This document shows, piece after piece, positions 41,301-50,270 of a DNA stretch of 64,000 nucleotides. Location of the stretch: NCBI RefSeq assembly GCF_036227325.1, contig NZ_CP109467.1, positions 4,464,001 through 4,528,000 of the forward strand. The letters are read 5' to 3'. Under the pieces are notes generated by a model that was not told the DNA's origin, made no database searches, and was given only the letters and a program-made list of their open reading frames with translations. The number at the start of each line of letters is the position of its first letter. Within the stretch, counting starts at the first letter, position 1. Made by a program: the position numbers and the translations under genes. The stretch comes from Streptomyces sp. NBC_01465. GTDB lineage: Bacteria; Actinomycetota; Actinomycetes; Streptomycetales; Streptomycetaceae.

Positions 41301-42335
41301 TCAGGGCCGCAGGTCCACCACCACGGCGCCGAAGTGCTCTCCATGGAACATCCCCTGCAACGCCTCGGGCGCGCGATCCATGCCCGCGATCCGTGTGTAC
41401 GGGAAGGTGATCGCCCCTGCCCGCAGCCACTCGCCGAAGCGTTCCTGCCACTCCTCCGCCACGTCCGCGTGGTCCGCACCCCGGTAACCGCGGATCGTAA
41501 TCCCCTGGTTGACGACGCGGAACGTGTCGAACTCCGCCGGCGACGTGCCGCCGTTCCCCGTCGCGGCGAACTGGCCGGAGAGTGCCCCGACCAGAGCGAT
41601 CCGCGCGCCCTGGCGCGAGGCGTTCACCGCTGCGGTCAGCTGCTCGCCGCCCACCAGGTCCAGCGTGACGTCGATGCCGTCCGGTGCCGCCTGTGCGAGC
41701 TGCTCGGCGATCGGGGTGGGCGTGCCGCGCAGGATCACCTCGTCGTAGCCGAGCTCCTTGCGCAGACGTTCCGCTTTGGACGGGGATCCTGTGGTGCCGA
41801 TCACGCGGGCCGCCCCCAGGAGGCGGGCGATCTGGCCCGCCAGGGTGCCCACCGCGCCCGCCGCGCCCGTGACCAACACCGTGTCTCCCGGGCGGAGTTC
41901 GGCCAGGCGCGTCAGTGCTCCGTACGCCGACGAGCCCTGTGCGAAGTGGTCTACCGGCGCAGGCAGGCGCTCGCCCAGCGGGGCGCATGCGGCGGCCTCC
42001 ACCACGGCGTACTCCCGCCAGCCCAGCAGGTGCATCACCTGGTCGCCCGGGTGCAGCGCAGTGTCCTCCCCGGCGGCCACCACCTCCCCGACCGCAGGGC
42101 CGAACATCGCGTCACCGGGGTGCACCGGCGGCAGCGGTACGCCCTCCGCCTTGCCGCCGATCAGCGTCCGCAGACCGGGGAAGATGAGGAACTGGTCGTT
42201 GCGGACCAGGAGTTGACCCGGTCCTGGCGCCGGCAGAGGCTCCTCCGTGACCGTGAAGTGCTCCGGGCGCGGCAGGCCCCCGGGGGCGGCGAGGAGCCTG
42301 ATCCCGCGGCTGGTGGTGGGCAGGGCTGTGGTCAT
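41301..42335 (-). CDS. NADP-dependent oxidoreductase (CurA/leukotriene B4 dehydrogenase type)
   Basis: A medium-chain reductase of 344 residues that reduces activated double bonds with NADPH. An N-terminal GroES-like part (HFTVTEEPLPAPGPGQLLVR) is followed by a Rossmann domain with VTGAAGAVGTLAGQIARLLG near residue 155 and VIGTTGSPSKAERLRKELG. The C-terminal YTRIAGMDRAPEALQGMFHG is typical. No zinc ligands are seen. AGGAGG precedes the ATG. It is co-transcribed with a MerR regulator gene and driven by a MerR-type promoter, so it is probably induced by an electrophile or drug. Confidence 0.9.
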   Translation of the reverse strand: MTTALPTTSRGIRLLAAPGGLPRPEHFTVTEEPLPAPGPGQLLVRNDQFLIFPGLRTLIGGKAEGVPLPPVHPGDAMFGPAVGEVVAAGEDTALHPGDQVMHLLGWREYAVVEAAACAPLGERLPAPVDHFAQGSSAYGALTRLAELRPGDTVLVTGAAGAVGTLAGQIARLLGAARVIGTTGSPSKAERLRKELGYDEVILRGTPTPIAEQLAQAAPDGIDVTLDLVGGEQLTAAVNASRQGARIALVGALSGQFAATGNGGTSPAEFDTFRVVNQGITIRGYRGADHADVAEEWQERFGEWLRAGAITFPYTRIAGMDRAPEALQGMFHGEHFGAVVVDLRP

Positions 42336-42368
42336 GTGCGGCCTCCTGGTGCGGTGTCGGGGCGGTGA

Positions 42369-42399
42369 CGCTAACCCCTGACCCGCACGTCAGGGTCAA
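42369..42399 (-). promoter_or_regulatory. MerR-type promoter of the oxidoreductase-merR operon
   Basis: On the minus strand: -35 TTGACC (42394-42399), 19-base spacer, -10 TTAGCG (42369-42374). The dyad CCCTGAC/GTCAGGG with a 6-base centre fills the spacer. The -35 overlaps the stop codon of the upstream decarboxylase-like gene. Confidence 0.7.
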
Positions 42400-42818
42400 G
42401 CCACCGGCAGCAGACCCAGCTCGTCGAAGACCTTCTTCGCCACGGCCGTGGCGTTGAGCGCCTTGGGCATCCCGCAGTACGCCACCGAGTGCAGGAGCGC
42501 CTCCGAGATCTCCACCGGAGTGAGCCCGACGTTCAGGGCCGCCCTGATGTGGACTTCGAGCTGCGGCTCGCAGCCTCCCAGAGCCGTGAGCATGCCCAGG
42601 GTGACCAACTGGCGGTCGCGCGGCGGCAGTCCGGGGCGCGAGTAGATCTCGCCGAAGCCCCAGGCGACGATCTGGTGGCCCATCTCCGGCGAGATGTCGG
42701 CCAGGGAGTCGACGACGCGCTGTCCGCCCTCACCGACCACCTTGGTCAGCATCTCCATGCCGCGGTCGAAGCGGTCGTCGCGGGAGTCGCGGGAAGCGTT
42801 GTTCTCGTTCGTGGTCAT
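42396..42818 (-). CDS. Carboxymuconolactone decarboxylase family protein
   Basis: 140 residues of the all-helical CMD/AhpD fold. The conserved core is PPRDRQLVTLGMLTALGGCEPQLEVHIRAAL (shown in part), with EISEALLHSVAYCGMPKA following. There is no CxxC pair, so it resembles true gamma-carboxymuconolactone decarboxylases rather than AhpD peroxidases. No aromatic-degradation genes are adjacent, so a general oxidoreductase role is equally likely. It precedes the MerR-controlled operon on the same strand; its stop is inside that promoter. Confidence 0.88.
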   Translation of the reverse strand: MTTNENNASRDSRDDRFDRGMEMLTKVVGEGGQRVVDSLADISPEMGHQIVAWGFGEIYSRPGLPPRDRQLVTLGMLTALGGCEPQLEVHIRAALNVGLTPVEISEALLHSVAYCGMPKALNATAVAKKVFDELGLLPVA

Positions 42819-42851
42819 GGGGAAACCGTAGGAGTTGGAGTGTGCTCAAGG

Positions 42852-43550
42852 TCAAGGTTCCTGGCGAATGCCCGGCGTGATCAGCCCCGTCTCGTACGCG
42901 ACGATCACCGCCTGCGTCCGGTCGCGCAGGTTCAGCTTGGCGAGGATGCGCGCCACATGCGTCTTCACCGTCGTCTCGCTCAGGTGGAAGCGGGCCGCCA
43001 GTTCCGCGTTGCTCAGGCCCGTGGCCAGCAGCGTGAGGACCTCCAGCTCGCGGGGCGTGAGCGTGGAGAGTTCGCGGTGCAGGGTCGCGGAACGGTCGTC
43101 GCGGGCGGCGAAGCGCTCGACCAGGCGGTGGGTGATGGCGGGGGAGAGGAGGGCGTCCCCGGTGCGTACGAGACGTACCGCCGCCGTCAGATGCTCGGGC
43201 GTGACGTCCTTGAGGAGGAAGCCGCTGGCGCCCGCCGCGAGGGCCGCGTACACGTACTGGTCCAGGTCGAAGGTGGTCAGCATGATCACGCGCGGCTCGT
43301 CCGGACCCCCGGTGAGGATGCGGCGCGTGGCCTCCAGGCCGTCGAGCTCGGGCATCCGGATGTCCATCAGGACGACGTCGGGGCGCGTGGCGCGGACCGC
43401 TTCGACCGCCTGGACGCCGTCCGCCGCCTCGCCCACGACGTCGATGCCGTCCGCCGCGAGGATCATGCGGAAGCCGGTGCGGACCAGGGACTGGTCGTCG
43501 GCTATGACGACGCGGGGGCGCGGGGGCGATGCGGTGTCGGTGTCGGTCAC
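42852..43550 (-). CDS. NarL/LuxR family response regulator (module 1)
   Basis: 232 residues. The receiver has VVIADDQSLVRTGFRMIL, phospho-acceptor VVLMDIRMPELDG and the lysine in GFLLKDVT. The C-terminal LuxR helix-turn-helix is LTPRELEVLTLLATGLSNAE followed by ETTVKTHVARILAKL. It overlaps the sensor kinase gene by four bases and is transcribed with it, divergently from the ABC exporter genes at 45154. The likely target is that divergent promoter. Confidence 0.93.
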   Translation of the reverse strand: MTDTDTASPPRPRVVIADDQSLVRTGFRMILAADGIDVVGEAADGVQAVEAVRATRPDVVLMDIRMPELDGLEATRRILTGGPDEPRVIMLTTFDLDQYVYAALAAGASGFLLKDVTPEHLTAAVRLVRTGDALLSPAITHRLVERFAARDDRSATLHRELSTLTPRELEVLTLLATGLSNAELAARFHLSETTVKTHVARILAKLNLRDRTQAVIVAYETGLITPGIRQEP

Positions 43551-44920
43551 GGATTCTCCAGGGGTATCTCGGCGTGCACCCGGTACCCGCCCGTCGGACG
43601 GGCGCCCGTCCGGAGGGTGCCACCGTAGACGGCGAGGCGTTCGCGCAGGCCGATCAGGCCCCGTCCGTTGCCCGCGCGGGCCGCCGCCGTGGGCGCGCCG
43701 CCGGTGTCCGTCACCTCGATACGGAGCAGCCCCGGCTCATGCGCGACGTCGATCTGTATCCGGGCGCCCGACGCGTGTTTCACCGCGTTGGTCAGCGCTT
43801 CCTGGACCACGCGGTACGCCGCCAGGTCCACCCCCGCCGACAGCGGTACGGGTGTTCCCGTCACCGTCAGCCCGACCGGCACCCCCGTGTCCCGCACCCC
43901 GTCGGCCAGCGCCGCGAGCCGGCCGAGGCCCGGCTGCGGGGCCAGGTCCGTGGTGAGGGGCGCCTCCGCGGACTCGTCGTTCATCGTCAGCAGCCCCATG
44001 ACGTGCCGCAGTTCGGACATGGCCGTACGGCCGCCCGTCTCCACGGCGAGCAGCGCGTCCCTCGCCTGGTCGGGCGAGGCGTCCATCACCTTGCGGGCCG
44101 CGCCCGCCTGGATCACCATCACGCTCACGTTGTGGGTGACCACATCGTGCAACTCCCTTGCGATACGGGCGCGTTCGCGCTCGACCGCCAGCCGCGTCGC
44201 GGCCGCGTGCTCCTCCTGGAGGGTTCGGGTCCGCTGCCGCCAGGTGTGCATCGCCTCGGCCGTGAGCCCTGCCGAGAGCAGGAGGAGGAACGGCAGATAG
44301 CCGGTGGCGAGGTCCGGCATCTCCCCGTTGCGGAGGACCGCGAAGAGCACGATCCCCGTCACCAGGCTGACGACCGTGGCATGGCGGTAGGGGCTGTACA
44401 TCATGGCGCTGTAGCCCGCGATCACGCACGAGGTGAAGGCGAACAGGGTCGTGCCGTCGTTGGCGGAGCCGATACGGATCGCCAGCGTCGCGCCGATGAC
44501 GCACCAGAAGGCGGTCAGCGGGCGCCGGCGGCGCAGGAGCAGGGGCAGCGCGGTCAGGGCTGCCGCCACCAGCTGCCAGGGGTGGTCCGCGCTGTAGCCG
44601 TGCATGAAGCTGTCCTGCGCGGCCGGTTCGTTCGGTCCGGGCACCTCGGGCGGGTCCGGCGGTGCAGGACCCGGCTCCACGCCCAGCGGCAGCACGACGT
44701 GGCGGGCGTCCGCGTTGACGTCCTGGTTGGTCAGGGCGAGGCTCGCGGTCGCGAAGGTGGCGAGGACCAGGGCGAGGATCGTGTCGGCGATCCAGGCCCA
44801 GCGCGACGACAGCCCTCCCGTCGGACGCAGGGGGCCCGCGGTCTGGGTCAGCGCCCTGACGGCGCGGGCCAGGGCGAGGGCTCCGGAGAGGCGCCGGCGA
44901 GTGGTGTCGTTCCCGTTCAC
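43547..44920 (-). CDS. NarL-partner sensor histidine kinase (module 1)
   Basis: 457 residues. Five or six membrane helices occupy residues 30-220 (for example ILALVLATFATASLAL and LVAAALTALPLLL) around an external loop with EPGPAPPDPPEVPGPNEPAA. The HisKA_3 box is RIARELHDVVTHNVSVMVIQ near residue 265, and the ATPase domain ends NGRGLIGLRERLAVYGG. The GTG at 44920 is a reasonable start; an in-frame ATG 36 bases upstream is possible. It pairs with the NarL regulator and faces an ABC exporter, a layout common in antibiotic or peptide stress sensing. Confidence 0.9.
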   Translation of the reverse strand: MNGNDTTRRRLSGALALARAVRALTQTAGPLRPTGGLSSRWAWIADTILALVLATFATASLALTNQDVNADARHVVLPLGVEPGPAPPDPPEVPGPNEPAAQDSFMHGYSADHPWQLVAAALTALPLLLRRRRPLTAFWCVIGATLAIRIGSANDGTTLFAFTSCVIAGYSAMMYSPYRHATVVSLVTGIVLFAVLRNGEMPDLATGYLPFLLLLSAGLTAEAMHTWRQRTRTLQEEHAAATRLAVERERARIARELHDVVTHNVSVMVIQAGAARKVMDASPDQARDALLAVETGGRTAMSELRHVMGLLTMNDESAEAPLTTDLAPQPGLGRLAALADGVRDTGVPVGLTVTGTPVPLSAGVDLAAYRVVQEALTNAVKHASGARIQIDVAHEPGLLRIEVTDTGGAPTAAARAGNGRGLIGLRERLAVYGGTLRTGARPTGGYRVHAEIPLENP

Positions 44921-44951
44921 CGGCCCAGTGTGACCGCGGGCGGGTGCCGAA

Positions 44952-45005
44952 TACATCCCTCTCGCAGCCCACGGCCGTACTTCGACCGCGTACATCTCAG
45001 GGATG
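44952..45005. promoter_or_regulatory. Repeats in the divergent promoter of module 1
   Basis: CATCCCT (44954-44960) and AGGGATG (44999-45005) form an inverted repeat with a 38-base gap, and TACATC occurs twice (44952 and 44991). The region separates the two-component genes from the ABC exporter genes, so it is a plausible response-regulator site. Evidence is positional only. Confidence 0.4.
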
Positions 45006-45153
45006 ACGCGCCACCCCGGTCGCCCTTGCGGTGTACGGAAAGGGGGCAGTGCGGCCGACGCGGCGGACGTGGTCGCGGGCCTAGCGTCTGAGGCTCAAAT
45101 CCCTTGCACAGCGCTCCTGTTGGTGCGGTGTGCCCGCATGCGAAAGGCCCGTC

Positions 45154-45846
45154 ATGGCCGAAGAGCTGATCGAGATCCGCGCGGCGAGCAAGAAGTACGA
45201 CAGCGGGCCGCCCGCCCTGGACGCGCTCGACCTCACCGTCCGCAGCGGAGAGGCCCTCGCCGTCCTCGGGCCCTCCGGCAGCGGCAAGTCCACCCTGCTC
45301 AACCTCGTCGCCGGACTCGACCGGCCGACCGAGGGCAGCGTCACCGTCGGCGGGGTGCGCGTCGACCGGCTCGGGGAGGCCGCATCGGCGAAGTACCGGC
45401 GCGAGCGCATCGGGATGGTCTTCCAGTTCTTCAACCTCCTCGACGACCTCACCGTCGCCGACAACGTCCTGCTCCCCGCCCAGCTCGCGGGGATGGGCCG
45501 CAGCGAGTCCCGCGCCCGCGCGCACGAGCTCCTGGAGTACCTCGGCATCGGCCGGCACGCCCGCGCCTACCCCGGCCGTCTCTCCGGCGGCGAGCGCCAA
45601 CGGGTCGCCGTGGCACGGGCGTTGATGAACCGGCCGTCGCTTCTTCTGGCCGATGAACCGACCGGCGCCCTCGACACCGCGTCCGGCGACGACGTACGCC
45701 GCCTGCTCACCGAACTCAACGCGGACGGCCAGACGATCGTCCTGGTCACCCACGACCTGGCGCTCTCCGAGGCCTGCGCGACCCGCACCATCGAACTGCG
45801 CGACGGCCGGCTCGTCAGTGACCACGTGCGGGCGGTGGCCCGATGA
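45154..45846 (+). CDS. ABC exporter ATP-binding protein, MacB/LolD type (module 1)
   Basis: 230 residues: Walker A GPSGSGKST near residue 39, Q-loop VFQFFNLLDDLTVADNV, signature LSGGERQRVAVARALMNRP and Walker B LLLADEPTGALD. These are hallmarks of ATPases that drive FtsX-type mechanotransmission permeases. It overlaps the permease gene by four bases (ATGA). The ATG at 45154 is chosen over an upstream GTG at 45130. It is divergent from the two-component genes of module 1, which probably control it. Confidence 0.93.
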   Translation: MAEELIEIRAASKKYDSGPPALDALDLTVRSGEALAVLGPSGSGKSTLLNLVAGLDRPTEGSVTVGGVRVDRLGEAASAKYRRERIGMVFQFFNLLDDLTVADNVLLPAQLAGMGRSESRARAHELLEYLGIGRHARAYPGRLSGGERQRVAVARALMNRPSLLLADEPTGALDTASGDDVRRLLTELNADGQTIVLVTHDLALSEACATRTIELRDGRLVSDHVRAVAR

Positions 45847-48248
45847 GCGCCCTGGGCAGGGTGGTCCGCTCGGGCGTCGGCAGGCGGCGTGTGCAGACCA
45901 CGGTGCTGGTGCTGACCACCCTCATCGCGGTCGCCTTCTCGATCCTCGGCGTGGGGCTGGTCGTCGCGTCCCAGGCGCCCTTCGACCACGCCTTCGCAAG
46001 GCAGCACGGGGCCCATCTCACCGCGCAGTTCGACGGGTCGAAGGCGACGCAGGCGCAGCTCGCCGCGACGGCGCACGCCAAGGGGGTGACCGCGGCGGCC
46101 GGGCCGTACGCCGTCGCACCGCTCAACCTGCGCGTCCACCTGGACCTCGGCCCCGGGGGCCCGCCGGACGTCGACATGCAGCTGCCGCAGGCGACCGTCG
46201 CGGGCCGGACGAGCGCCGGGGGCGCGGTCGACAAGGTCAGCCTCGACAGGGGGAGGTGGGTGACCGGGCCCGGCGAGATCGTGCTCAGCGCGGACATCGT
46301 GCCGCCGGAGGCGAAGATCGGTGCGCAGATCAAGGTCACCGGGGTGTCCGGCGACCCGTCGCTGAAGCTGGTGGGCGTCGCCACCTCGGCGGGTCAGAGC
46401 GCGGACGGCTGGGTCACGCCGGCCCAACTCGCCACGCTCACAGGGAAGTCGGCGCCGGTCTCGTACCAGATGCTGTACCGCTTCACCTCCGCCGACACCA
46501 CCGCCCAGCTCGCCGCGGACCGCACCGCGATCGCCGCCACCGCGCCGTCGGGGGCGCTGACCGGCTCGCAGTCGTACCTCTCGGTCAAGGAGCGGGCGGA
46601 CAGCAACACCGGGGCCTTCGTGCCCTTCGTCGTGGCCTTCGCCGTCCTCGGACTGCTTCTCTCCGTCCTGATCATTTCGCTGGTCGTCAGCGGCGCGGTC
46701 GTCGCGGGGACCCGGCGTATCGGCATCCTCAAGTCCCTGGGTTTCACCCCGCTCCAGGTGGTGCGGGCGTACGTCGGCCAGGCGCTCATCCCCGCCCTGG
46801 CCGGCACCGGTCTCGGCATCGTCTGCGGGAACCTGCTCGCCGTCCCGATGATGGGCGAGGTCGCGGGCGCGTACCGTACGGGCACGCTGCTCATCCCCCT
46901 CTGGGTCGACTTCGTGGTGCCCGCCGGGGCCCTCGCCCTGGTCACCGCCACCGCCCTGGTGCCCGCGCTGCGGGCGGGCCGGCTGCGTACCGCGCAGGTG
47001 ATCACCGTCGGGCGCACCCCGCGCGTGGGGCGCGGTCGCCGCATCCAGAACCTGGTCGGCCGGCTGCCGCTGCCGCGCGCGCTGAGCCTGGGCCTCGCCC
47101 ACCCCTTCGCGCGTCCTTCCCGTACGGCGACGGTGGCGGTCGCGGTGGTCTTCGGCGCGGTCGCGGTCACCTTCGCGGTGGGCCTGAACTTCTCGCTCAC
47201 CGCCATCCAGAAGGACCGCGACAGGCAGGGCGTCGGATCGGTCGTGGTGCAACCCGCCCCCGATGCGCAGCCGCAGGGCGGGCCCGGTCCCGCGCCCGGC
47301 AACGGAAGGCCCGCGCTCGCCGACCCGGCCGCGGCGGCTGCCGCGATCGACGCGCAGAAGGGCACCCGGGCGTACTTCGGCACCACCGAACTCGAGGTGC
47401 ATGTGGCGGGCATCACCAGCGCCGTCCCGGTCACCGCCTACCAGGGCGACTCCTCGTGGGGCGCGTACCGGATGACCAAGGGGCGCTGGTTCACCGCTCC
47501 CGGAGAGGCCGTCGCCCCGACCCGGTTCCTGCATGCGACGGGGACGAAGATCGGCGACAGCGTCACGCTGACCGATCACGGGCACAGCGTCCGGCTCCGT
47601 ATCGTCGGCGAGGCCTTCGACCTGACGGAGGACGGGATGACGGTACGGACCGAGACCGCATCGCTCACGGCCCTCCAACCCGGCCTGAAGGCAAGCCAGT
47701 TCAACATCGACCTGACCTCCGGAGCCAATGCCGACTCGTACGTCTCCGCGCTCAACACCGCGCTGAAGGGCTCGGGTTCGGAGGCGGCGACCACCGCCTC
47801 GACCTTCGACAACTCGTCGAGCGTGATCCTGATCATGGAGGCGCTGATCGCGACGCTCACCCTGCTCCTGGTCGCGGTCGCCGTCCTGGGCGTACTGAAC
47901 ACGGTGGTGCTCGACACCCGCGAACGCGTCCACGACCTGGGCGTCTTCAAGGCGCTGGGCATGTCCCCGCGCCAGACGGTGGCCATGGTCCTCACCTCGG
48001 TCTCCGTGACCGGGCTGCTCGCGGGGATCGTCGGGGTCCCGATCGGCATGGCGGTGCACGGCTGGATCACGCCGATGATGGGCCACGGAGTGGGCACGAA
48101 CATCCCGGCCGCGGACATCGACGTCTACGACCCCCCGATGCTGGCCCTGCTCGCGATCGGCGGTCTGGTCATCGCGGCGGCGGGCGCACTGCTCCCGGCG
48201 GGCTGGGCGGCCAGGACGGGGACGGCGAACGCGCTGCGGACGGAGTGA
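45843..48248 (+). CDS. FtsX-like ABC permease (module 1)
   Basis: 801 residues with two FtsX domains. Helix 1 (VQTTVLVLTTLIAVAFSILG) leads to a large external domain of about 220 residues, then a trio of helices including VLGLLLSVLIISLVVSGAVV with the cytoplasmic motif RRIGILKSLGFTPLQVV. A second cycle follows, with a final trio and VHDLGVFKALGMSPRQTV. The paired 'RxGxLKxxG' coupling helices are typical of exporters for antimicrobial peptides or lipoproteins. It is coupled to the ATPase gene. Its end lies 9 bases from the convergent regulator of module 2. Confidence 0.92.
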   Translation: MSALGRVVRSGVGRRRVQTTVLVLTTLIAVAFSILGVGLVVASQAPFDHAFARQHGAHLTAQFDGSKATQAQLAATAHAKGVTAAAGPYAVAPLNLRVHLDLGPGGPPDVDMQLPQATVAGRTSAGGAVDKVSLDRGRWVTGPGEIVLSADIVPPEAKIGAQIKVTGVSGDPSLKLVGVATSAGQSADGWVTPAQLATLTGKSAPVSYQMLYRFTSADTTAQLAADRTAIAATAPSGALTGSQSYLSVKERADSNTGAFVPFVVAFAVLGLLLSVLIISLVVSGAVVAGTRRIGILKSLGFTPLQVVRAYVGQALIPALAGTGLGIVCGNLLAVPMMGEVAGAYRTGTLLIPLWVDFVVPAGALALVTATALVPALRAGRLRTAQVITVGRTPRVGRGRRIQNLVGRLPLPRALSLGLAHPFARPSRTATVAVAVVFGAVAVTFAVGLNFSLTAIQKDRDRQGVGSVVVQPAPDAQPQGGPGPAPGNGRPALADPAAAAAAIDAQKGTRAYFGTTELEVHVAGITSAVPVTAYQGDSSWGAYRMTKGRWFTAPGEAVAPTRFLHATGTKIGDSVTLTDHGHSVRLRIVGEAFDLTEDGMTVRTETASLTALQPGLKASQFNIDLTSGANADSYVSALNTALKGSGSEAATTASTFDNSSSVILIMEALIATLTLLLVAVAVLGVLNTVVLDTRERVHDLGVFKALGMSPRQTVAMVLTSVSVTGLLAGIVGVPIGMAVHGWITPMMGHGVGTNIPAADIDVYDPPMLALLAIGGLVIAAAGALLPAGWAARTGTANALRTE

Positions 48249-48257
48249 GGGGCTGCG

Positions 48258-48914
48258 TCAGGAGCGCGTGACCAGGTCCAACTCGTAGGCCAGGATGACG
48301 AGTTGGACCCGGTCGCGTGCGTTCAGCTTGGCGAGCAGCCTCGTCACGTACGTCTTGACCGTGGCCACGCTGATGAACATCTCCGCCGCGATCTCCGGAT
48401 TCGACAGCCCCCGCCCGACCAGCGTCAGTACTTCCCCCTCCCGTTCCGTGACCCCCTCCAGGACCCGGCGGTCCGGGGCGGGGGCAGGAGCGGGGCGGTC
48501 CGCGAACTCCGCGATGAGGCGGCGGGTGACGCTCGGTGCGATCAGGGCGTCGCCCGCGGCCACCACCCGGATCGCTCCGAGGATCTCCTCCAGCGCCATG
48601 TCCTTGACCAGGAAGCCGCTCGCCCCGGCGCGCAGCGCCCCGTAGATGTACTCGTCGTCGTCGAACGTCGTCAGCATCAGGACGTGCGACGAACCCCCCG
48701 CCGCCGTGATCCGGGACGTCGCCTCGATGCCGTCCATGCCCGGCATCCGGATGTCCATCACCACGACGTCCGGGCGCAGTTCGGCGGCCATCGCGACCGC
48801 CTCCGCTCCCGTCCCGGCCTCGCCCGCGACCTCCAGGTCGGGCGCGTCCGTGATCACCATCTGCAGGGCGGCGCGGATCAGCGGCTGGTCGTCGGCCAGC
48901 AGGACGCGGATCAT
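48258..48914 (-). CDS. NarL/LuxR family response regulator (module 2)
   Basis: 218 residues. Receiver marks are VLLADDQPLIRAALQMVI, VVVMDIRMPGMDG and GFLVKDMA; the helix-turn-helix is VTEREGEVLTLVGRGLSNPE with VATVKTYVTRLLAKL. It overlaps its sensor kinase gene by four bases. The longer frame (109 more codons upstream) lies inside the kinase gene and is not used. It faces the module 1 permease tail to tail. Its target is probably the divergent ABC genes at 50271. Confidence 0.93.
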   Translation of the reverse strand: MIRVLLADDQPLIRAALQMVITDAPDLEVAGEAGTGAEAVAMAAELRPDVVVMDIRMPGMDGIEATSRITAAGGSSHVLMLTTFDDDEYIYGALRAGASGFLVKDMALEEILGAIRVVAAGDALIAPSVTRRLIAEFADRPAPAPAPDRRVLEGVTEREGEVLTLVGRGLSNPEIAAEMFISVATVKTYVTRLLAKLNARDRVQLVILAYELDLVTRS

Positions 48915-50137
48915 CGGGCGCCCGCCGACACCATCGCGGGCAGCGGGAGTTTCGCCGCGACCCGGAAGCCGCCGCCGGGGCGCGGCGCCGCGGAGAACTC
49001 GCCGTGCAGCAGCGAGACCCGTTCCCGCATCCCGACCAGACCGAAGCCGGGGTCGGAGGGGGCGCCGCGGCCCCGCCCGTCGTCGACGATCTCGACGGAC
49101 AGTTCGCCGGGGCCGCCGGAGACGGTCACCCGGCAGGAGTCCGCGCCCGAGTGCCGTACGACATTGGTGATCGACTCCTGGATGATGCGGTACGCCGACA
49201 GGTCGACCTCCGGCGGGAGTTGACGCCTCTCGCCCTCCCACAGCACCTCGACCCGTACTCCCGCCGCGGTCGTCGCCGCCGCGAGGTCCTCCAGGTCCGC
49301 CAGGCCCGGCGCCGGATGCAGCTCCGCCGGAGCATCATGCCCGGCGGGCTCCGCCTGCCGCAGCGCGCCCAGCATCCTCCGCAGCCCCGACAGCGTCTCG
49401 CGGCCCGCGGTCTCCACCTCGCTCAGGGCGTCGCGCGCCCGGCCCGGCTGCGTCTCGATGACCCTCGCCGCCGCCCCCGCCTGGAGGGCGATGATCCCGA
49501 TGCTGTGCGCCACCATGTCGTGCATCTCCCGTGCGATGCGCAGCCGTTCGGCGGTGACCGCCTGCGCCGCCGCCTGGGCGGACAGCTGTACGGCGTGCTC
49601 GCGGGCCTGGCGCGTGGAGTCGCCGAGCAGCCAGGCGACGAGCGCGGTGAGGGCCACGGCGACGAGCGTGGACGTGCCGATGGGCCAGCCCATCGTCAGC
49701 CGCACGAACCCGTGGACGACCGGGGTGGCGACGGCCAGGGCGCCCGCGATCGCCGAGACCCGCTGGGGGAGCGAGACCGCGACGGCGTACAGCGCGACGG
49801 CCACCGCCAGGAACTGCGGCAGCTGGATCTCGCCGACGCCCAGCGCCGTCGTCGAGATGACGGTGGCCGCGATCAGCAGACCGAGCGCGACGAGCGGCCG
49901 CCGGCGCAGCAGACCGCTGCCCGTCAGCGCCAGGGCGGTGCCCAGCGCCGTGTGCATCAGACCCTCCCACCGGAAGAACTGCGCCGACGCCTGCTCACCG
50001 GGCTGCGACTCGCCGGGCAGCCTGACCCGTACGAGAAACGTGAACGCGAGCCCCGCGCACCAGGCCAGGGCGGCCCACGCGCCGGGCGGGACGCGCTTGT
50101 GCAGGGGGAGCCGGGGCGGTGCCGTCAGCGTGGACAT
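48911..50137 (-). CDS. NarL-partner sensor histidine kinase (module 2)
   Basis: 408 residues. About six membrane helices lie between residues 18 and 165 (WAALAWCAGLAFTFLV, LVALGLLIAATVIST, FLAVAVALYAVAVSL). The HisKA_3 box is RIAREMHDMVAHSIGIIALQ near residue 205, and the ATPase region ends GFGLVGMRERVSLLHGE. The ATG at 50137 agrees with family length. It is divergent from an ABC exporter whose promoter region carries a perfect 12-base palindrome. Confidence 0.92.
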   Translation of the reverse strand: MSTLTAPPRLPLHKRVPPGAWAALAWCAGLAFTFLVRVRLPGESQPGEQASAQFFRWEGLMHTALGTALALTGSGLLRRRPLVALGLLIAATVISTTALGVGEIQLPQFLAVAVALYAVAVSLPQRVSAIAGALAVATPVVHGFVRLTMGWPIGTSTLVAVALTALVAWLLGDSTRQAREHAVQLSAQAAAQAVTAERLRIAREMHDMVAHSIGIIALQAGAAARVIETQPGRARDALSEVETAGRETLSGLRRMLGALRQAEPAGHDAPAELHPAPGLADLEDLAAATTAAGVRVEVLWEGERRQLPPEVDLSAYRIIQESITNVVRHSGADSCRVTVSGGPGELSVEIVDDGRGRGAPSDPGFGLVGMRERVSLLHGEFSAAPRPGGGFRVAAKLPLPAMVSAGAR

Positions 50138-50181
50138 GGCGTCGAGCGTAATCGCGCGGCCGCGGACGGGCATCGGACCAG

Positions 50182-50193
50182 GGGTGTACACCC
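50182..50193. promoter_or_regulatory. Palindrome in the divergent promoter of module 2
   Basis: GGGTGTACACCC is a perfect 12-base palindrome 44 bases upstream of the kinase start and 77 bases upstream of the ABC start. NarL-type regulators bind short inverted repeats of this size, so it is a candidate operator for the module 2 regulator. Confidence 0.45.
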
Positions 50194-50270
50194 GCGGGCG
50201 GTACGACCTGCGGTGATTGACGACGACGGGCCGATGCCCCGCGCCGCCGCCTCCCGGCAGCGTGGGGCCC

